DNA of 56,058 bases from Fimenecus sp051881455 (GCA_051881455.1 JBJEPX010000030.1:1-56058), one strand, 5' to 3'; numbered from the stretch's first letter, positions 34,413-43,738 are shown. A program made the numbers and translations. The notes: generated by a model from the sequence alone, not told the origin.

Positions 34413-34882
34413 ATGAAATCCGATTTGCCGAAAAGAAAGAAAAACAGATTAGAAAACTATGATTACAGTCAGTGCGGTTGCTACTTCATTACGATTTGCG
34501 CAGATAAGCGAAAGAAATTGTTTTCCCGCATTGTAGGGGGCGACGACCTCGGCGCCCCGTTCCGTATTGAACTGAAACCGTACGGAAAAATTGTAGAACG
34601 GTATATAAATTCCATAGAAACGGCGTATGAAACAGTTACCGTGGAAAACTATATAATTATGCCTGACCACATACATTTGATGTTGTTGATAGATTGTTGC
34701 GGGGCGCCGAGGTCGTCGCCCCTACAATATCCTCTGTGATTAGTGCACTCAAACGTTTTACAAATGAAGAATGTAACTGCAAACTTTGGCAAAGAGGTTT
34801 TTATGACCGTATAGTTCGTAATAAATTCGATTATGAGGAAATATGGAACTACATTGAATACAATGCTTTCAAAGAGTATTGA
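34413..34882 (+). pseudogene. REP-associated tyrosine transposase (RAYT), frameshifted, with internal REP copies
   Basis: IS200-related Y1 transposase of the RAYT type. Frame 1 (34413-34739) has CGCYFITICADKRKKLF and the HUH-type MPDHIHLMLLI. Frame 2 then carries TISSVISALKRFTNEE and LWQRGFYDRIVRNKFDYEEI, with the catalytic Tyr. One missing base in the C-run near 34718-34722 explains the shift; restoring it gives a continuous 156-residue protein. Two inverted copies of a 28/29-bp palindromic element lie inside the gene at 34531-34559 and 34700-34727. The gene sits between aspS and gatC. Confidence 0.85.
34531..34727. repeat. Inverted pair of REP-like elements inside the RAYT gene
   Basis: Copy A at 34531-34559 (TTGTAGGGGGCGACGACC...) and its reverse complement, copy B, at 34700-34727. 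Copy B lacks one base in the C/G-run. A third copy, C, is at 44688-44716. The element is translated within the RAYT as GGDDLGAP (A) and GAPRSSP (B). Confidence 0.88.
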
Positions 34883-34897
34883 AATCAGGTGAAATAA

Positions 34898-35185
34898 ATG
34901 ACAATAGACAAAAACCTTGTAACATATCTTGAAGCTCTCGGCAGGATTGAGCTTACAGACGAGCAACGCACTGCTACCGAAAAGGATTTGCAGGATATTC
35001 TCACTTATATTGACACGCTTAATGAACTGCCCACCGACGGAGTTGAGCCACTTTCTCACTCGTTCCCCGTTACAAATGTTATGCGTGAGGACGAGGTTAA
35101 GATGCACAACACCCGTGAGGACATTTTAATGAATGCTCCCGAGGAAAAAGACGGCTGTTTTGTAGTGCCGAAAACCGTTGAGTGA
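34898..35185 (+). CDS. gatC: Asp/Glu-tRNA amidotransferase subunit C
   Basis: Small scaffold subunit of GatCAB. The 95 aa include LARIELT-like EALGRIELTDEQRTATEKDL, DILTYIDTLNELPTDGVEPL and the VMREDEV segment. The ATG follows CAGGTGAAATAA. gatA starts 10 nt after the stop. Confidence 0.95.
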   Translation: MTIDKNLVTYLEALGRIELTDEQRTATEKDLQDILTYIDTLNELPTDGVEPLSHSFPVTNVMREDEVKMHNTREDILMNAPEEKDGCFVVPKTVE

Positions 35186-35195
35186 GGTATAAACT

Positions 35196-36659
35196 ATGGA
35201 AATACTTAAAATGACTGCAACAGAGCTTGGTGCGGCTATCAAAAACGGTGATGTTACCGTCCGTGAGGCTCTGGACGCATACTTTGAAAAAATCGAAAAA
35301 TACGACACCACATACCATTGCTATAACACCCTTTGCAAGGACGAGGCTTATGACCGTGCCGACGAAGTTCAAAAGGGGATTGACGAGGGTAAATACACCT
35401 CACCTTTGGCAGGTGTGCCCATAGGAATAAAGGATAACATCTGCACAAAAGGTGTTAAAACCACTTGTTCGTCAAAAATTCTGTGTAATTTTGTGCCCCC
35501 CTATAACGCAACCGTTATTGAGCGCTTGGAAGACGCAGGAATGGTGGTTATAGGCAAGCTTAATATGGACGAGTTTGCAATGGGAAGTACAACCGAAACC
35601 TCCGCAACAGGCGTTACCCATAACCCGTGGGATATAAACAAAGTCCCCGGCGGTTCGTCGGGCGGCTCGGCGGCGGCTGTCAGCGCAGGACTTGCTCCTA
35701 TCGCTCTGGGCTCCGATACAGGCGGTTCTATCCGTCAGCCCTGCTCATTCTGCGGAATAGCGGGACTTAAACCAACCTACGGTGCTGTTTCCCGTTACGG
35801 ACTTGTGGCTTACGCCTCCTCACTTGACCAGATAGGACCTATCGGTCAGACTGTTGAGGACTGTGTAAATATGTTCTCAATTATCAGCGGTAAGGATGAA
35901 AAAGACGGCACATCAATGGTATATCCCAAATTCAGCACAGAAGATGCTTTAAAGGGCGATGTTAAGGGCAAAAAGATCGGTATTCCCAAGGACTATTTAG
36001 GCGAGGGTATTGCCGAGGATGTTAAAAATGCTGTTCTTGAAGCCGCCGAGGAGTTTAAGCGTTTGGGCGCAGAGGTCACAATGTTTGATATGCCCATCGT
36101 TAAATACGCAATCCCCGCTTATTATATAATCGCCTGCGCCGAGGCTTGCTCAAACCTTTCACGCTATGACGGAATTAAATACGGCTACAAGAGTGATAAA
36201 GCCAATAACCTTCGTGACACATATATTATGAGCCGTTCCGAGGGCTTCGGTATGGAGGTTAAGCGCAGAATAATGCTTGGTAACTTTGTGCTTTCCTCAG
36301 GCTATTACGATGCATATTATCAAAAGGCGCTGAAAGCCAAAAAACTTATTCAGGAGTCCTTCTTTGAGGCTTTCGATAAATTCGATATGATTTTAGGCCC
36401 CGTTGCTCCCACAACCGCATTGAAAATCGGCGAGAGCCTTTCGGACCCCCTTAAAATGTATCTTGGCGATATTTATACAGTTATGGTGAATATTGCAGGC
36501 GTTCCCTCAATGTCCGTTCCCTGCGGCTTTGATAAGAATAATATGCCAATAGGTATGCAGATAATCGGCAAGCCTTTCTGCGAGGCGGAGATTATGAACG
36601 CCGCAAAGGCTTTTGAAAACGCAACCGATTACCACACAAAGAAACCTGAATTAAAGTAA
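35196..36659 (+). CDS. gatA: Asp/Glu-tRNA amidotransferase subunit A
   Basis: Amidase subunit that releases ammonia from glutamine. The amidase signature is intact: Lys in GIKDNICTKG and the Gly/Ser-rich GGSSGGSAAAVSAG followed by SDTGGSIRQPCSFCG (cis-Ser and nucleophile Ser). The 487 aa are normal. Second gene of gatCAB. Confidence 0.97.
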   Translation: MEILKMTATELGAAIKNGDVTVREALDAYFEKIEKYDTTYHCYNTLCKDEAYDRADEVQKGIDEGKYTSPLAGVPIGIKDNICTKGVKTTCSSKILCNFVPPYNATVIERLEDAGMVVIGKLNMDEFAMGSTTETSATGVTHNPWDINKVPGGSSGGSAAAVSAGLAPIALGSDTGGSIRQPCSFCGIAGLKPTYGAVSRYGLVAYASSLDQIGPIGQTVEDCVNMFSIISGKDEKDGTSMVYPKFSTEDALKGDVKGKKIGIPKDYLGEGIAEDVKNAVLEAAEEFKRLGAEVTMFDMPIVKYAIPAYYIIACAEACSNLSRYDGIKYGYKSDKANNLRDTYIMSRSEGFGMEVKRRIMLGNFVLSSGYYDAYYQKALKAKKLIQESFFEAFDKFDMILGPVAPTTALKIGESLSDPLKMYLGDIYTVMVNIAGVPSMSVPCGFDKNNMPIGMQIIGKPFCEAEIMNAAKAFENATDYHTKKPELK

Positions 36660-36672
36660 GGAGGCGGCCGCT

Positions 36673-38103
36673 ATGGAATGGGAAATTGTAATGGGACTTG
36701 AGGTCCACACAGAGCTTTCCACAAAGACAAAAATATTCTGTAATTGCTCAACGCAGTTCGGCGGTGAGCCTAATACTCATGTGTGTGAGATTTGCTCGGG
36801 AATGCCGGGTACATTGCCGCTCCTTAACAAAAAGGTTGTTGAGTATGCGGTAAGAACAGGCTTGGCAACAAACTGCTCAATCACACAGTATAATAAATTC
36901 GACCGTAAAAACTATTTCTATCCCGATTTACCCAAGGCTTATCAGATTTCTCAGCTTTATCTGCCCATTTGCCGCAACGGCTATATCGAGGTAGATACCG
37001 CTGAGGGCGAAAAGAAAAAAATCCGTATTCATGAAATCCATATGGAGGAGGACGCAGGCAAGCTTATCCACGATGAGTGGGAGGATTGTACCCTTGTTGA
37101 CTACAACCGCTGCGGCGTGCCCCTTTTGGAAATAGTTTCAGAGCCTGATTTCCGCAGTGCCGAGGAGGTCTTGCAATACCTTGAAAGACTGCGTGCAATT
37201 CTCCAATATATCGGGGCTTCCGACTGCAAGATGCAGGAGGGCTCATTGCGTGCCGATATTAACCTTTCCGTTCGTAAAAAGGGCGAGGAAAAATTCGGCG
37301 TTCGTACGGAAATGAAAAATATGAACTCATTTAAGGCTATTCAAAGAGCCATTGAGTATGAGTCACAGCGTCAGATTGAACTTCTTGAAGAGGGCGGCAT
37401 TGTAACGCAGGAAACACGCCGTTGGGACGATAACAAGGGCGTTTCCACCGCAATGCGCTCCAAAGAGGACGCACAGGATTATAAGTATTTCCCCGAACCC
37501 GACCTGCCGCCTATTGAAATAAGCGACGAGTATATTGAGAATATTAAAAACAATATGCCCGAACTGCCCGAGGAGAAAAAACAGCGTTATATGACAGAGC
37601 TTGGGCTTCCCGAGTACGATACAAATATCCTCACAGGCAGTGTGTATCTTGTCCGTCTGTTTGAAAGAACGGTTGAGGTAACGGGCAATCCCAAAGACAG
37701 CGCAAACTGGATTATGGGCGAGCTTATGAAGCTTTTAAACGACAGTCAGACTCTGCCTGAAAATATGAGCTTTGAGTTCGATTCGCTGGGTAAAATAATA
37801 AATCTTGTAAACAGCGGAAAAATCAACCGAGGCACAGGCAAAAAGGTGCTTGAAAAGGTGTTTGCCGATAATGTTGAGCCTGAAAAATACATTGAGGAGA
37901 ACAATCTCGGTGCAATGACGGATACAGGCGCTATAAAGTCCGTAATCGAGCAGGTAATCGCCGAAAACGAAAAGAGCGTAAACGAGTATAAGGGCGGCAA
38001 AACGCAGGCGTTCCAATACCTTATAGGTCAGTCAATGCGTGCTCTCAGGGGCAAAGCTCCTGCCCAAGAGGTACAAAAAATTCTTAAAGAGTTGTTAGGA
38101 TAA
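36673..38103 (+). CDS. gatB: Asp/Glu-tRNA amidotransferase subunit B
   Basis: Kinase and transamidase subunit that phosphorylates the tRNA-bound acid and converts it to the amide. The 476 aa include GLEVHTELSTKTKIFC, FDRKNYFYPDLPKAYQISQ and a YqeY-like C-terminal helical domain (RALRGKAPAQEV). AGGAGGCGG precedes the ATG. A hairpin terminator follows. Confidence 0.97.
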   Translation: MEWEIVMGLEVHTELSTKTKIFCNCSTQFGGEPNTHVCEICSGMPGTLPLLNKKVVEYAVRTGLATNCSITQYNKFDRKNYFYPDLPKAYQISQLYLPICRNGYIEVDTAEGEKKKIRIHEIHMEEDAGKLIHDEWEDCTLVDYNRCGVPLLEIVSEPDFRSAEEVLQYLERLRAILQYIGASDCKMQEGSLRADINLSVRKKGEEKFGVRTEMKNMNSFKAIQRAIEYESQRQIELLEEGGIVTQETRRWDDNKGVSTAMRSKEDAQDYKYFPEPDLPPIEISDEYIENIKNNMPELPEEKKQRYMTELGLPEYDTNILTGSVYLVRLFERTVEVTGNPKDSANWIMGELMKLLNDSQTLPENMSFEFDSLGKIINLVNSGKINRGTGKKVLEKVFADNVEPEKYIEENNLGAMTDTGAIKSVIEQVIAENEKSVNEYKGGKTQAFQYLIGQSMRALRGKAPAQEVQKILKELLG

Positions 38104-38119
38104 AATAATAAAATTCCTA

Positions 38120-38153
38120 CGGGACGGTGTTCAGCATCGTCCCGATTATTTTT
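38120..38153 (+). terminator. Terminator of the gatCAB unit
   Basis: CGGGACGGTG (38120-38129) pairs with CATCGTCCCG (38135-38144, one wobble), followed by ATTATTTTT. Confidence 0.8.
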
Positions 38154-38156
38154 CCC

Positions 38157-38185
38157 TTGCAAATATTATGGAAATTATGTACAAT
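38157..38185 (+). promoter_or_regulatory. Promoter of the dockerin protein gene
   Basis: TTGCAA (38157-38162), 17-bp spacer, TACAAT (38180-38185), 26 nt before the ATG. Confidence 0.7.
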
Positions 38186-38210
38186 AAACAAAGGGGGAGT
38201 GAAGATAAAA

Positions 38211-40280
38211 ATGAAAAAGACTATTGCCGTAATTATTTCTGTATGTATTTTATTGGGCTGTTTTTCATATATGTGCTTTGCCGCCGATGACTATACTTTC
38301 TACTTGACTTATTCCGATGTTCAGGCAAATAAAAAGTCCGAGGACCAGCGGTACGGCAACAACTGCAACTCTGTAAGCCCCCATCAGCTTCCTTATGTGA
38401 ACGGAGCACGGACTGTCTATCTTGCAAAAAATGAATATGAGGGCTTTCAGGCATATTTTTATGAAAAAGGTAGCGGCAGAGATTTAAAAATAGCTGTTGA
38501 CGATTTCGTGAATTCAAGCGGTGAAAAACTTGCGGCGTCTGTTTATAAAGAGGAGTATTTTACGGTAACCAATGTTATAAGCGACCCTCTTGCCGATGCT
38601 CTTGTGCCTTACAGCGGAAAGCCTGTCACCACCGTTACCAATGAAAACAACACATTTTATATTGAGCTTCATTCCTCAAAAAATCAAAGTGCAGGGACTT
38701 ATACCTCAAAAATCACCCTGTATGACGGCGAGGATATTCTTTGCGAACAGCCTGTCAACGCAATAGTGTGGAATTTTGCCCTGCCCGAGGCTCACTACGG
38801 CACTACCGTATGCGGAATGTATAATGCAACCTCGGGATACGGAGATACAAACGGATTTTTAAAGCTTAACGGCGTAAGATTTGATTCCAACGGACAGGTG
38901 CTTGAAGAGGATAAGGCCCTTGCGGAACGGATATTGGAGGGCTGGCAGGATTTTCTTCTCGAACACGGTATAAGTACATACGAAATTCCCCGCTGGCTTT
39001 TGGAAACAGACGAAAAAAAGGCTTTGCTTACCATGGCGGATACAAGGCGCAAGTGCTTTTCCGTGCCTATTTTGGATTACGGTACATATAACGGCGAATT
39101 AAGCCCCACTGCGTCACAGCATATACTTAAATACAAGGAGCTTGTGTATAACAATAAGTTTTTAAAGGACAAGGCGTTTTTCTATACAAAGGATGAACCT
39201 AACTGGACATCTTCTTCTGACACAACCTCATATGATGTTCTTACGGCGGCGTTGGAAAATATTTGGCCCGATTATCACTCCGTAGTGCCTTTTTGCGCTG
39301 CATCGGATTATGACCATCAGTTAAATAAGCTTCGTGCTACAACAGATATTCTTTGCCCTAATCAGGATGTTGTAAAGGAAAACAGTCAGGCGTTAAGTGA
39401 TTTTACCGACGGAACATGGTTCAAAACATGGCGTTATCAGGGCAATATTCAATACGGCGGCTTTTACGCATACCGATGGGGAAAAAGTACGGTGGGTATT
39501 TTCCGCCGCGTGCTCTATTGGCAGCAGGAAATGCTTAACAGCGACGGTATTCTCCATTGGAACTGCGCTTATACCTCATACAATTCCGAAGGCGGACCGT
39601 ATAATGTGTGGGAGAATATGGCACTGCCCGGCAAAAGCGGTGCCGCAACAGGCAACGGCGACGGCATACTCGTTTATGCAGGTGCACCCTTAGGGCTTGA
39701 CCCTGCTGTCCCCATAGCATCTCTCCGCCTTAAACAGGCATCGTCGGGTATGGACGACTATGATTATCTTCAGCTTGCAAAAGAATTTTTGGGTGAAGAG
39801 AGCGATGCATATATAAATGCTGTTACAAAAGTTCTCCCCAATTATTATACAAAGGGACTTGGCTATATTTTCAATTCCGAAAGCACCTTTGATTGGTATG
39901 CATGGGAGTGCACCACCGTGAATGAGGCAAGAAGAATATTAGGCAATGCGTTGAGTGCCGCCGCCACGGAACATTCATACGGCGAATGGGAAACTGTTGT
40001 GGAAAAGGATAATGAGCACAACGGACTCCAAATACGCTCCTGCACAAATTGCGGTGCACAGGAAAGCATACGGACAACCGTTGCCGTTTTGGGTGATGTG
40101 AATATGGACGGAAACTGTGACGGAGCAGACGTGAATTTTATAAAGGAATACAGCGTGGGCAATGCCCCAATGAACGAGGTTCAGCTCTGTGCCGCCGATA
40201 TTGACGGCGACGGCGGGGTAGATGCTTACGATGCAATTTATCTTGACCTTTACTTAAACGGTATGATTTCTCTCCCGTAA
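38211..40280 (+). CDS. Secreted GH123/DUF4091-like protein with C-terminal dockerin
   Basis: A 689-aa exported protein. Signal peptide at residues 1-23 (KK, hydrophobic core, cleavage after CFA). Residues about 60-210 form a beta-rich domain; 220-560 resemble the DUF4091/GH123 catalytic barrel, with YTKDEPNW (likely catalytic Asp-Glu) and the ending IASLRLKQASSGMDDYDYL. A Cys-containing segment (RSCTNCGAQ) follows, then a type I dockerin (about 625-689) with two calcium loops, DVNMDGNCDGAD and DIDGDGGVDAYD. This points to attachment to a cohesin scaffold and to glycan degradation. The ATG at 38211 follows AAGGGGGAG. Confidence 0.85.
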   Translation: MKKTIAVIISVCILLGCFSYMCFAADDYTFYLTYSDVQANKKSEDQRYGNNCNSVSPHQLPYVNGARTVYLAKNEYEGFQAYFYEKGSGRDLKIAVDDFVNSSGEKLAASVYKEEYFTVTNVISDPLADALVPYSGKPVTTVTNENNTFYIELHSSKNQSAGTYTSKITLYDGEDILCEQPVNAIVWNFALPEAHYGTTVCGMYNATSGYGDTNGFLKLNGVRFDSNGQVLEEDKALAERILEGWQDFLLEHGISTYEIPRWLLETDEKKALLTMADTRRKCFSVPILDYGTYNGELSPTASQHILKYKELVYNNKFLKDKAFFYTKDEPNWTSSSDTTSYDVLTAALENIWPDYHSVVPFCAASDYDHQLNKLRATTDILCPNQDVVKENSQALSDFTDGTWFKTWRYQGNIQYGGFYAYRWGKSTVGIFRRVLYWQQEMLNSDGILHWNCAYTSYNSEGGPYNVWENMALPGKSGAATGNGDGILVYAGAPLGLDPAVPIASLRLKQASSGMDDYDYLQLAKEFLGEESDAYINAVTKVLPNYYTKGLGYIFNSESTFDWYAWECTTVNEARRILGNALSAAATEHSYGEWETVVEKDNEHNGLQIRSCTNCGAQESIRTTVAVLGDVNMDGNCDGADVNFIKEYSVGNAPMNEVQLCAADIDGDGGVDAYDAIYLDLYLNGMISLP

Positions 40281-40301
40281 AACAAGTTTATAATATTCCA
40301 T

Positions 40302-40334
40302 AATCGGCAGGGGCAGTTGTCACCTCTGCCGATT
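40302..40334 (+). terminator. Hairpin after the dockerin gene
   Basis: AATCGGCAGGGG (40302-40313) pairs with CCTCTGCCGATT (40323-40334) with one wobble. The T-rich tail is displaced by about 15 nt, so termination is possible but weak. Confidence 0.5.
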
Positions 40335-40368
40335 GATTGTTCATTCGTTAATTTTTTTCGTTTTTGTG

Positions 40369-40397
40369 TTGACAAAACGGAAAACATCATATAAAAT
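40369..40397 (+). promoter_or_regulatory. Promoter of the leuA T-box transcript
   Basis: TTGACA (40369-40374), 17-bp spacer, TAAAAT (40392-40397). Confidence 0.85.
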
Positions 40398-40404
40398 ATA
40401 TTAA

Positions 40405-40682
40405 AACTTAATTATCGCCTATCAAAGACAGTGAAGAAAACAAGACATAATTTGCTCGCTTTCAGAGAGTTGCCGTTTCGGTGCAAGGCAACACAGCGGT
40501 TGTGTGTATAACTCGTTTCGGAGTCGCACGGGTGAAGTCATAGCCCGTGACGGTTGACCTCGTTATTCGGTCAGACCTTGTTGGAGGTCGTTTAAGGTCG
40601 GCTTTGCCGATGAATTAGGGTGGTACCACGATAGATTTTATCTTCGTCCCTATCAATCTGTGTTGATAGAGGCGATTTTTTT
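40405..40682 (+). promoter_or_regulatory. T-box leader (leucine specificity) before leuA
   Basis: The T-box core AGGGTGGTACCACG is at 40617-40630. The terminator follows: CGTCCCTATCAA (40645-40656) with TTGATAGAGGCG (40663-40674) and a T-run. Stem I includes GTTGCC/GGCAAC near 40468-40486 and the AGTCGCACGGGTGAAGTC stretch near 40522. CTC at 40512-40514, in an AACTCG context, is the likely specifier codon, which reads leucine. Uncharged tRNA-Leu would favour readthrough into leuA-leuB. Confidence 0.9.
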
Positions 40683-40908
40683 GTTTTGGCAGTATCTCAT
40701 AAATCTTATGTGCATAGCTTGCCGGCATATTTTCCGTCATAGTTTGCCGCCACCTGTGGCAATACACAAAGTATTACCGCAGTTGTCGGCTTCCTCTGAC
40801 AAAAAATCTGCTCGTCAATCTATACACAACGACTTATTCGAAACTGCCCGCAGTATCTCATAAATCTTATGTGCATACTGCTTACTCAATTATTTTGGAG
40901 GTTATTAT
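40683..40908 (+). repeat. Gap between T-box terminator and leuA with 28-bp direct repeats
   Basis: Two identical 28-bp copies (starting GCAGTATCTCATAAATC) lie at 40689-40716 and 40850-40877, flanking 133 bp of non-coding sequence. Only the leuA ribosome binding site (TTGGAGGTT) follows. The segment may be a small inserted element or a duplicated processing site. Confidence 0.8.
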
Positions 40909-42633
40909 ATGAAACCAGGATGCGAAAAGTATATTCCTTTTAAACCCATTGACATTCCCGACAGACAGTGGCCCTCAAAGACCATTGAGAAGCCCCCTGT
41001 TTGGTGCAGTGTTGACTTGCGTGACGGTAATCAGGCGCTTATCGACCCCATGAACTTGGAAGAAAAGCTGGAGTATTTCAAAACTCTTATTGATATCGGT
41101 GTAAAGGAAATCGAGGTGGGATTTCCCTCCGCTTCCGAAACGGAATATGAAATTTTGCGTACTCTTATCGAAAAAAATCTTATTCCCGACGATGTTACAA
41201 TTCAAGTGCTTGTTCAAAGCCGTGAGCATCTTATCAAAAAGACCTTTGAGGCTATTGACGGCGCAAAAAATGTAATTATCCATTTCTATAATTCAACTTC
41301 AACCTTACAGCGCAAGGTTGTTTTCAAAAAGGATATGGACGGTGTTATTGATATTGCCGTAACAGGCGCGCGCCTTATCAAAAAGCTCACTGATGAATTG
41401 AAAGCACAGAAAGATGTCAACATTCGCTATGAGTATTCTCCCGAGAGCTTCTCAGGTACGGAGATGGACAATGCCGTTAAAATCTGTGAGCGTGTTATGG
41501 AGGAGTTGGATATCACAGCGGACAACAAGATTATCCTTAATCTTCCCTCAACTGTGGAGGGCAGTACTCCCAACGGTTATGCCGACCAGATTGAATATTT
41601 CTGCCGTCATCTTAAAAACCGTGAAAACGCAATAATCAGCCTGCATCCCCATAACGACCGCGGAACGGCTGTTGCCGCCGCCGAGCTGGGACTGCTTGCA
41701 GGTGCTGACAGAATTGAGGGCACTCTTTTCGGTAACGGCGAAAGAACAGGCAATGTGGATATGGTCACACTCGCTCTTAATATGTACACACAAGGCATTG
41801 ACCCCGGACTTGATTTCTCACACATCAACGAAATCAAGGAAATGTTTGAACGCACCACCAAAATGCCCGTTGACCCTAGAAAGCCCTATGCAGGTGAGCT
41901 TGTTTTCACCGCATTTTCAGGCTCCCATCAGGACGCTATCAACAAGGGCAAAACATATATGAAGGACAGCGGCACAGAGTATTGGGAGGTTCCCTATCTT
42001 CCCATCGACCCTGCCGATGTGGGCAGAGAATATGAACCCATTATCCGTATCAACAGCCAGTCCGGTAAGGGCGGAGTTGCATATATTATGCAGGAATTCG
42101 GCTTTAATATGCCAAAGGCTATGCACCCCGAATTTTCACAGATTGTTCAAAAGGTTTGTGATGAAAAGGGCAAGGAACTTCAAAAAGAAGAGGTTTACGA
42201 CCTGTTCATTGAGGAATACAGAAATGTGTGCGGACCGTATAAGCTTCTCAACCATAAATTCTATGAAGAAAAAGAGGAGCACGAGGAGCTTACAAAGGTA
42301 CACTTTACAGGTACTATTCAGTATAACGGAAACGAGCCGCAGGTTATTGAGGGCGTTGGTTCAGGACCTATCGGTGCTTTCTGTCAGGCAATGAACACCA
42401 TAGGACTTTCCGACTATCAGTTTGTGGATTACAGCGAACACGCAATTTCCGTGGGCAGCGGCTCAAAGGCTGTCAGCTATATTCATATTAAAAATCCCGA
42501 GGGCAAGGATGTTTTCGGCATAGGTATTTCGCACAATATCAACTACGCATCAATAAAGGGCGTTCTTTGTGCCGTGAACCGCTGTTTGCCCAATGTGGTA
42601 AGAGAACCCCAACCCCCGATTTTTGATAAATAA
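40909..42633 (+). CDS. leuA: 2-isopropylmalate synthase
   Basis: First committed step of leucine synthesis: acetyl-CoA + 2-ketoisovalerate. The 574 aa are of the long LeuA type (IPDRQWPSKTIEKPPVWCSV), with the metal-binding DLRDGNQAL, HPHNDRGTA and the C-terminal regulatory domain (GVGSGPIGAFCQAMN) that mediates leucine feedback. ATG 40909 follows TTGGAGGTTATTAT. Controlled by the T-box upstream. leuCD are not in the window. Confidence 0.95.
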   Translation: MKPGCEKYIPFKPIDIPDRQWPSKTIEKPPVWCSVDLRDGNQALIDPMNLEEKLEYFKTLIDIGVKEIEVGFPSASETEYEILRTLIEKNLIPDDVTIQVLVQSREHLIKKTFEAIDGAKNVIIHFYNSTSTLQRKVVFKKDMDGVIDIAVTGARLIKKLTDELKAQKDVNIRYEYSPESFSGTEMDNAVKICERVMEELDITADNKIILNLPSTVEGSTPNGYADQIEYFCRHLKNRENAIISLHPHNDRGTAVAAAELGLLAGADRIEGTLFGNGERTGNVDMVTLALNMYTQGIDPGLDFSHINEIKEMFERTTKMPVDPRKPYAGELVFTAFSGSHQDAINKGKTYMKDSGTEYWEVPYLPIDPADVGREYEPIIRINSQSGKGGVAYIMQEFGFNMPKAMHPEFSQIVQKVCDEKGKELQKEEVYDLFIEEYRNVCGPYKLLNHKFYEEKEEHEELTKVHFTGTIQYNGNEPQVIEGVGSGPIGAFCQAMNTIGLSDYQFVDYSEHAISVGSGSKAVSYIHIKNPEGKDVFGIGISHNINYASIKGVLCAVNRCLPNVVREPQPPIFDK

Positions 42634-42649
42634 GCAGAGGAGTGTTATT

Positions 42650-43723
42650 ATGAAAGAATATAATATTGTAGTATTAAAAGGCGACGGAATAGGTCCTGAA
42701 ATTGTTGACGAGGCTTTAAAGGTACTTGATGCCGCAGGGGATAAGTACGGCTTTAAGTTCAATTACGATTACCGTCTTATGGGCGGTTGTGCCATTGACG
42801 CAACAGGCGAACCACTGCCGCAGGAGACGGTTGATGCCTGCAAGGCGGCTGATTGCGTGTTTTTAGGCGCTGTGGGCGGCCCTAAATGGGATACTCTCCC
42901 CGGTAAACAGCGCCCCGAGGCAGGACTTTTAGGTATAAGAGGTGCGTTGGGACTTTATGCAAATCTTCGCCCTGCAAAAATTTTTGAGCCCCTTAAAAGC
43001 GCATCTCCCATCAAAGACAGCATAATAGGCGACGGACTTGACATTATGATTGTCCGTGAATTAACAGGCGGTATATATTTTGGTGAGCGCGGCAGACGGG
43101 AGGTTGACGGCAACCCCGCCGCATACGATACAGAGATGTATTCCGTGCCCGAAATCGAGCGTATTGCAAGAACGGCATTTAATATGGCTATGAAACGCAA
43201 TAAAAAGCTTACAAGCGTTGACAAGGCAAATGTGCTTGAATCCTCACGCCTTTGGAGAGAGACCGTTATAAGAATTTCAGCCGAATATCCCGAGGTGGAA
43301 CTCAATCATATGTATGTTGACAACTGCGCTATGCAGTTAGTACGCAATCCCGGTCAGTTTGATGTTATTGTTACCTCAAACATTTTCGGCGATATTCTTT
43401 CCGATGAGGCGTCAATGATTTCAGGCTCAATCGGTATGCTTGCCTCCGCAAGCCTTGCAGACGGCAAAATGGGACTTTACGAGCCTATCCACGGTTCAGC
43501 GCCCGATATTGCAGGTCAGCAAAAGGCAAATCCCTTGGCTACAATACTTTCAGCGGCTATGATGCTTCAATATTCCTTCGATGAAAAGGACGCCGCAAAG
43601 TCCATAGAGGAGGCGGTAAACGAGGCCCTTACCAAAGCCCGCACTCCCGATATTTACGAGGAAGGATTCCGCAAGGTCACAACCTCAGAAATGGGCGATT
43701 TAGTAGTATCACTTCTTAAATAA
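42650..43723 (+). CDS. leuB: 3-isopropylmalate dehydrogenase
   Basis: NAD-dependent oxidative decarboxylation in leucine synthesis. The 357 aa include VVLKGDGIGPEIVDEALKVL, VRELTGGIYFGERG, NIFGDILSDEASMISGSIGM and EPIHGSAPDIAGQ. ATG 42650 was chosen behind AGAGGAGTG, 14 nt after the leuA stop; a TTG further upstream lies in leuA. It forms an operon with leuA. Confidence 0.96.
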   Translation: MKEYNIVVLKGDGIGPEIVDEALKVLDAAGDKYGFKFNYDYRLMGGCAIDATGEPLPQETVDACKAADCVFLGAVGGPKWDTLPGKQRPEAGLLGIRGALGLYANLRPAKIFEPLKSASPIKDSIIGDGLDIMIVRELTGGIYFGERGRREVDGNPAAYDTEMYSVPEIERIARTAFNMAMKRNKKLTSVDKANVLESSRLWRETVIRISAEYPEVELNHMYVDNCAMQLVRNPGQFDVIVTSNIFGDILSDEASMISGSIGMLASASLADGKMGLYEPIHGSAPDIAGQQKANPLATILSAAMMLQYSFDEKDAAKSIEEAVNEALTKARTPDIYEEGFRKVTTSEMGDLVVSLLK

Positions 43724-43738
43724 AAAATTGAAACGCAG

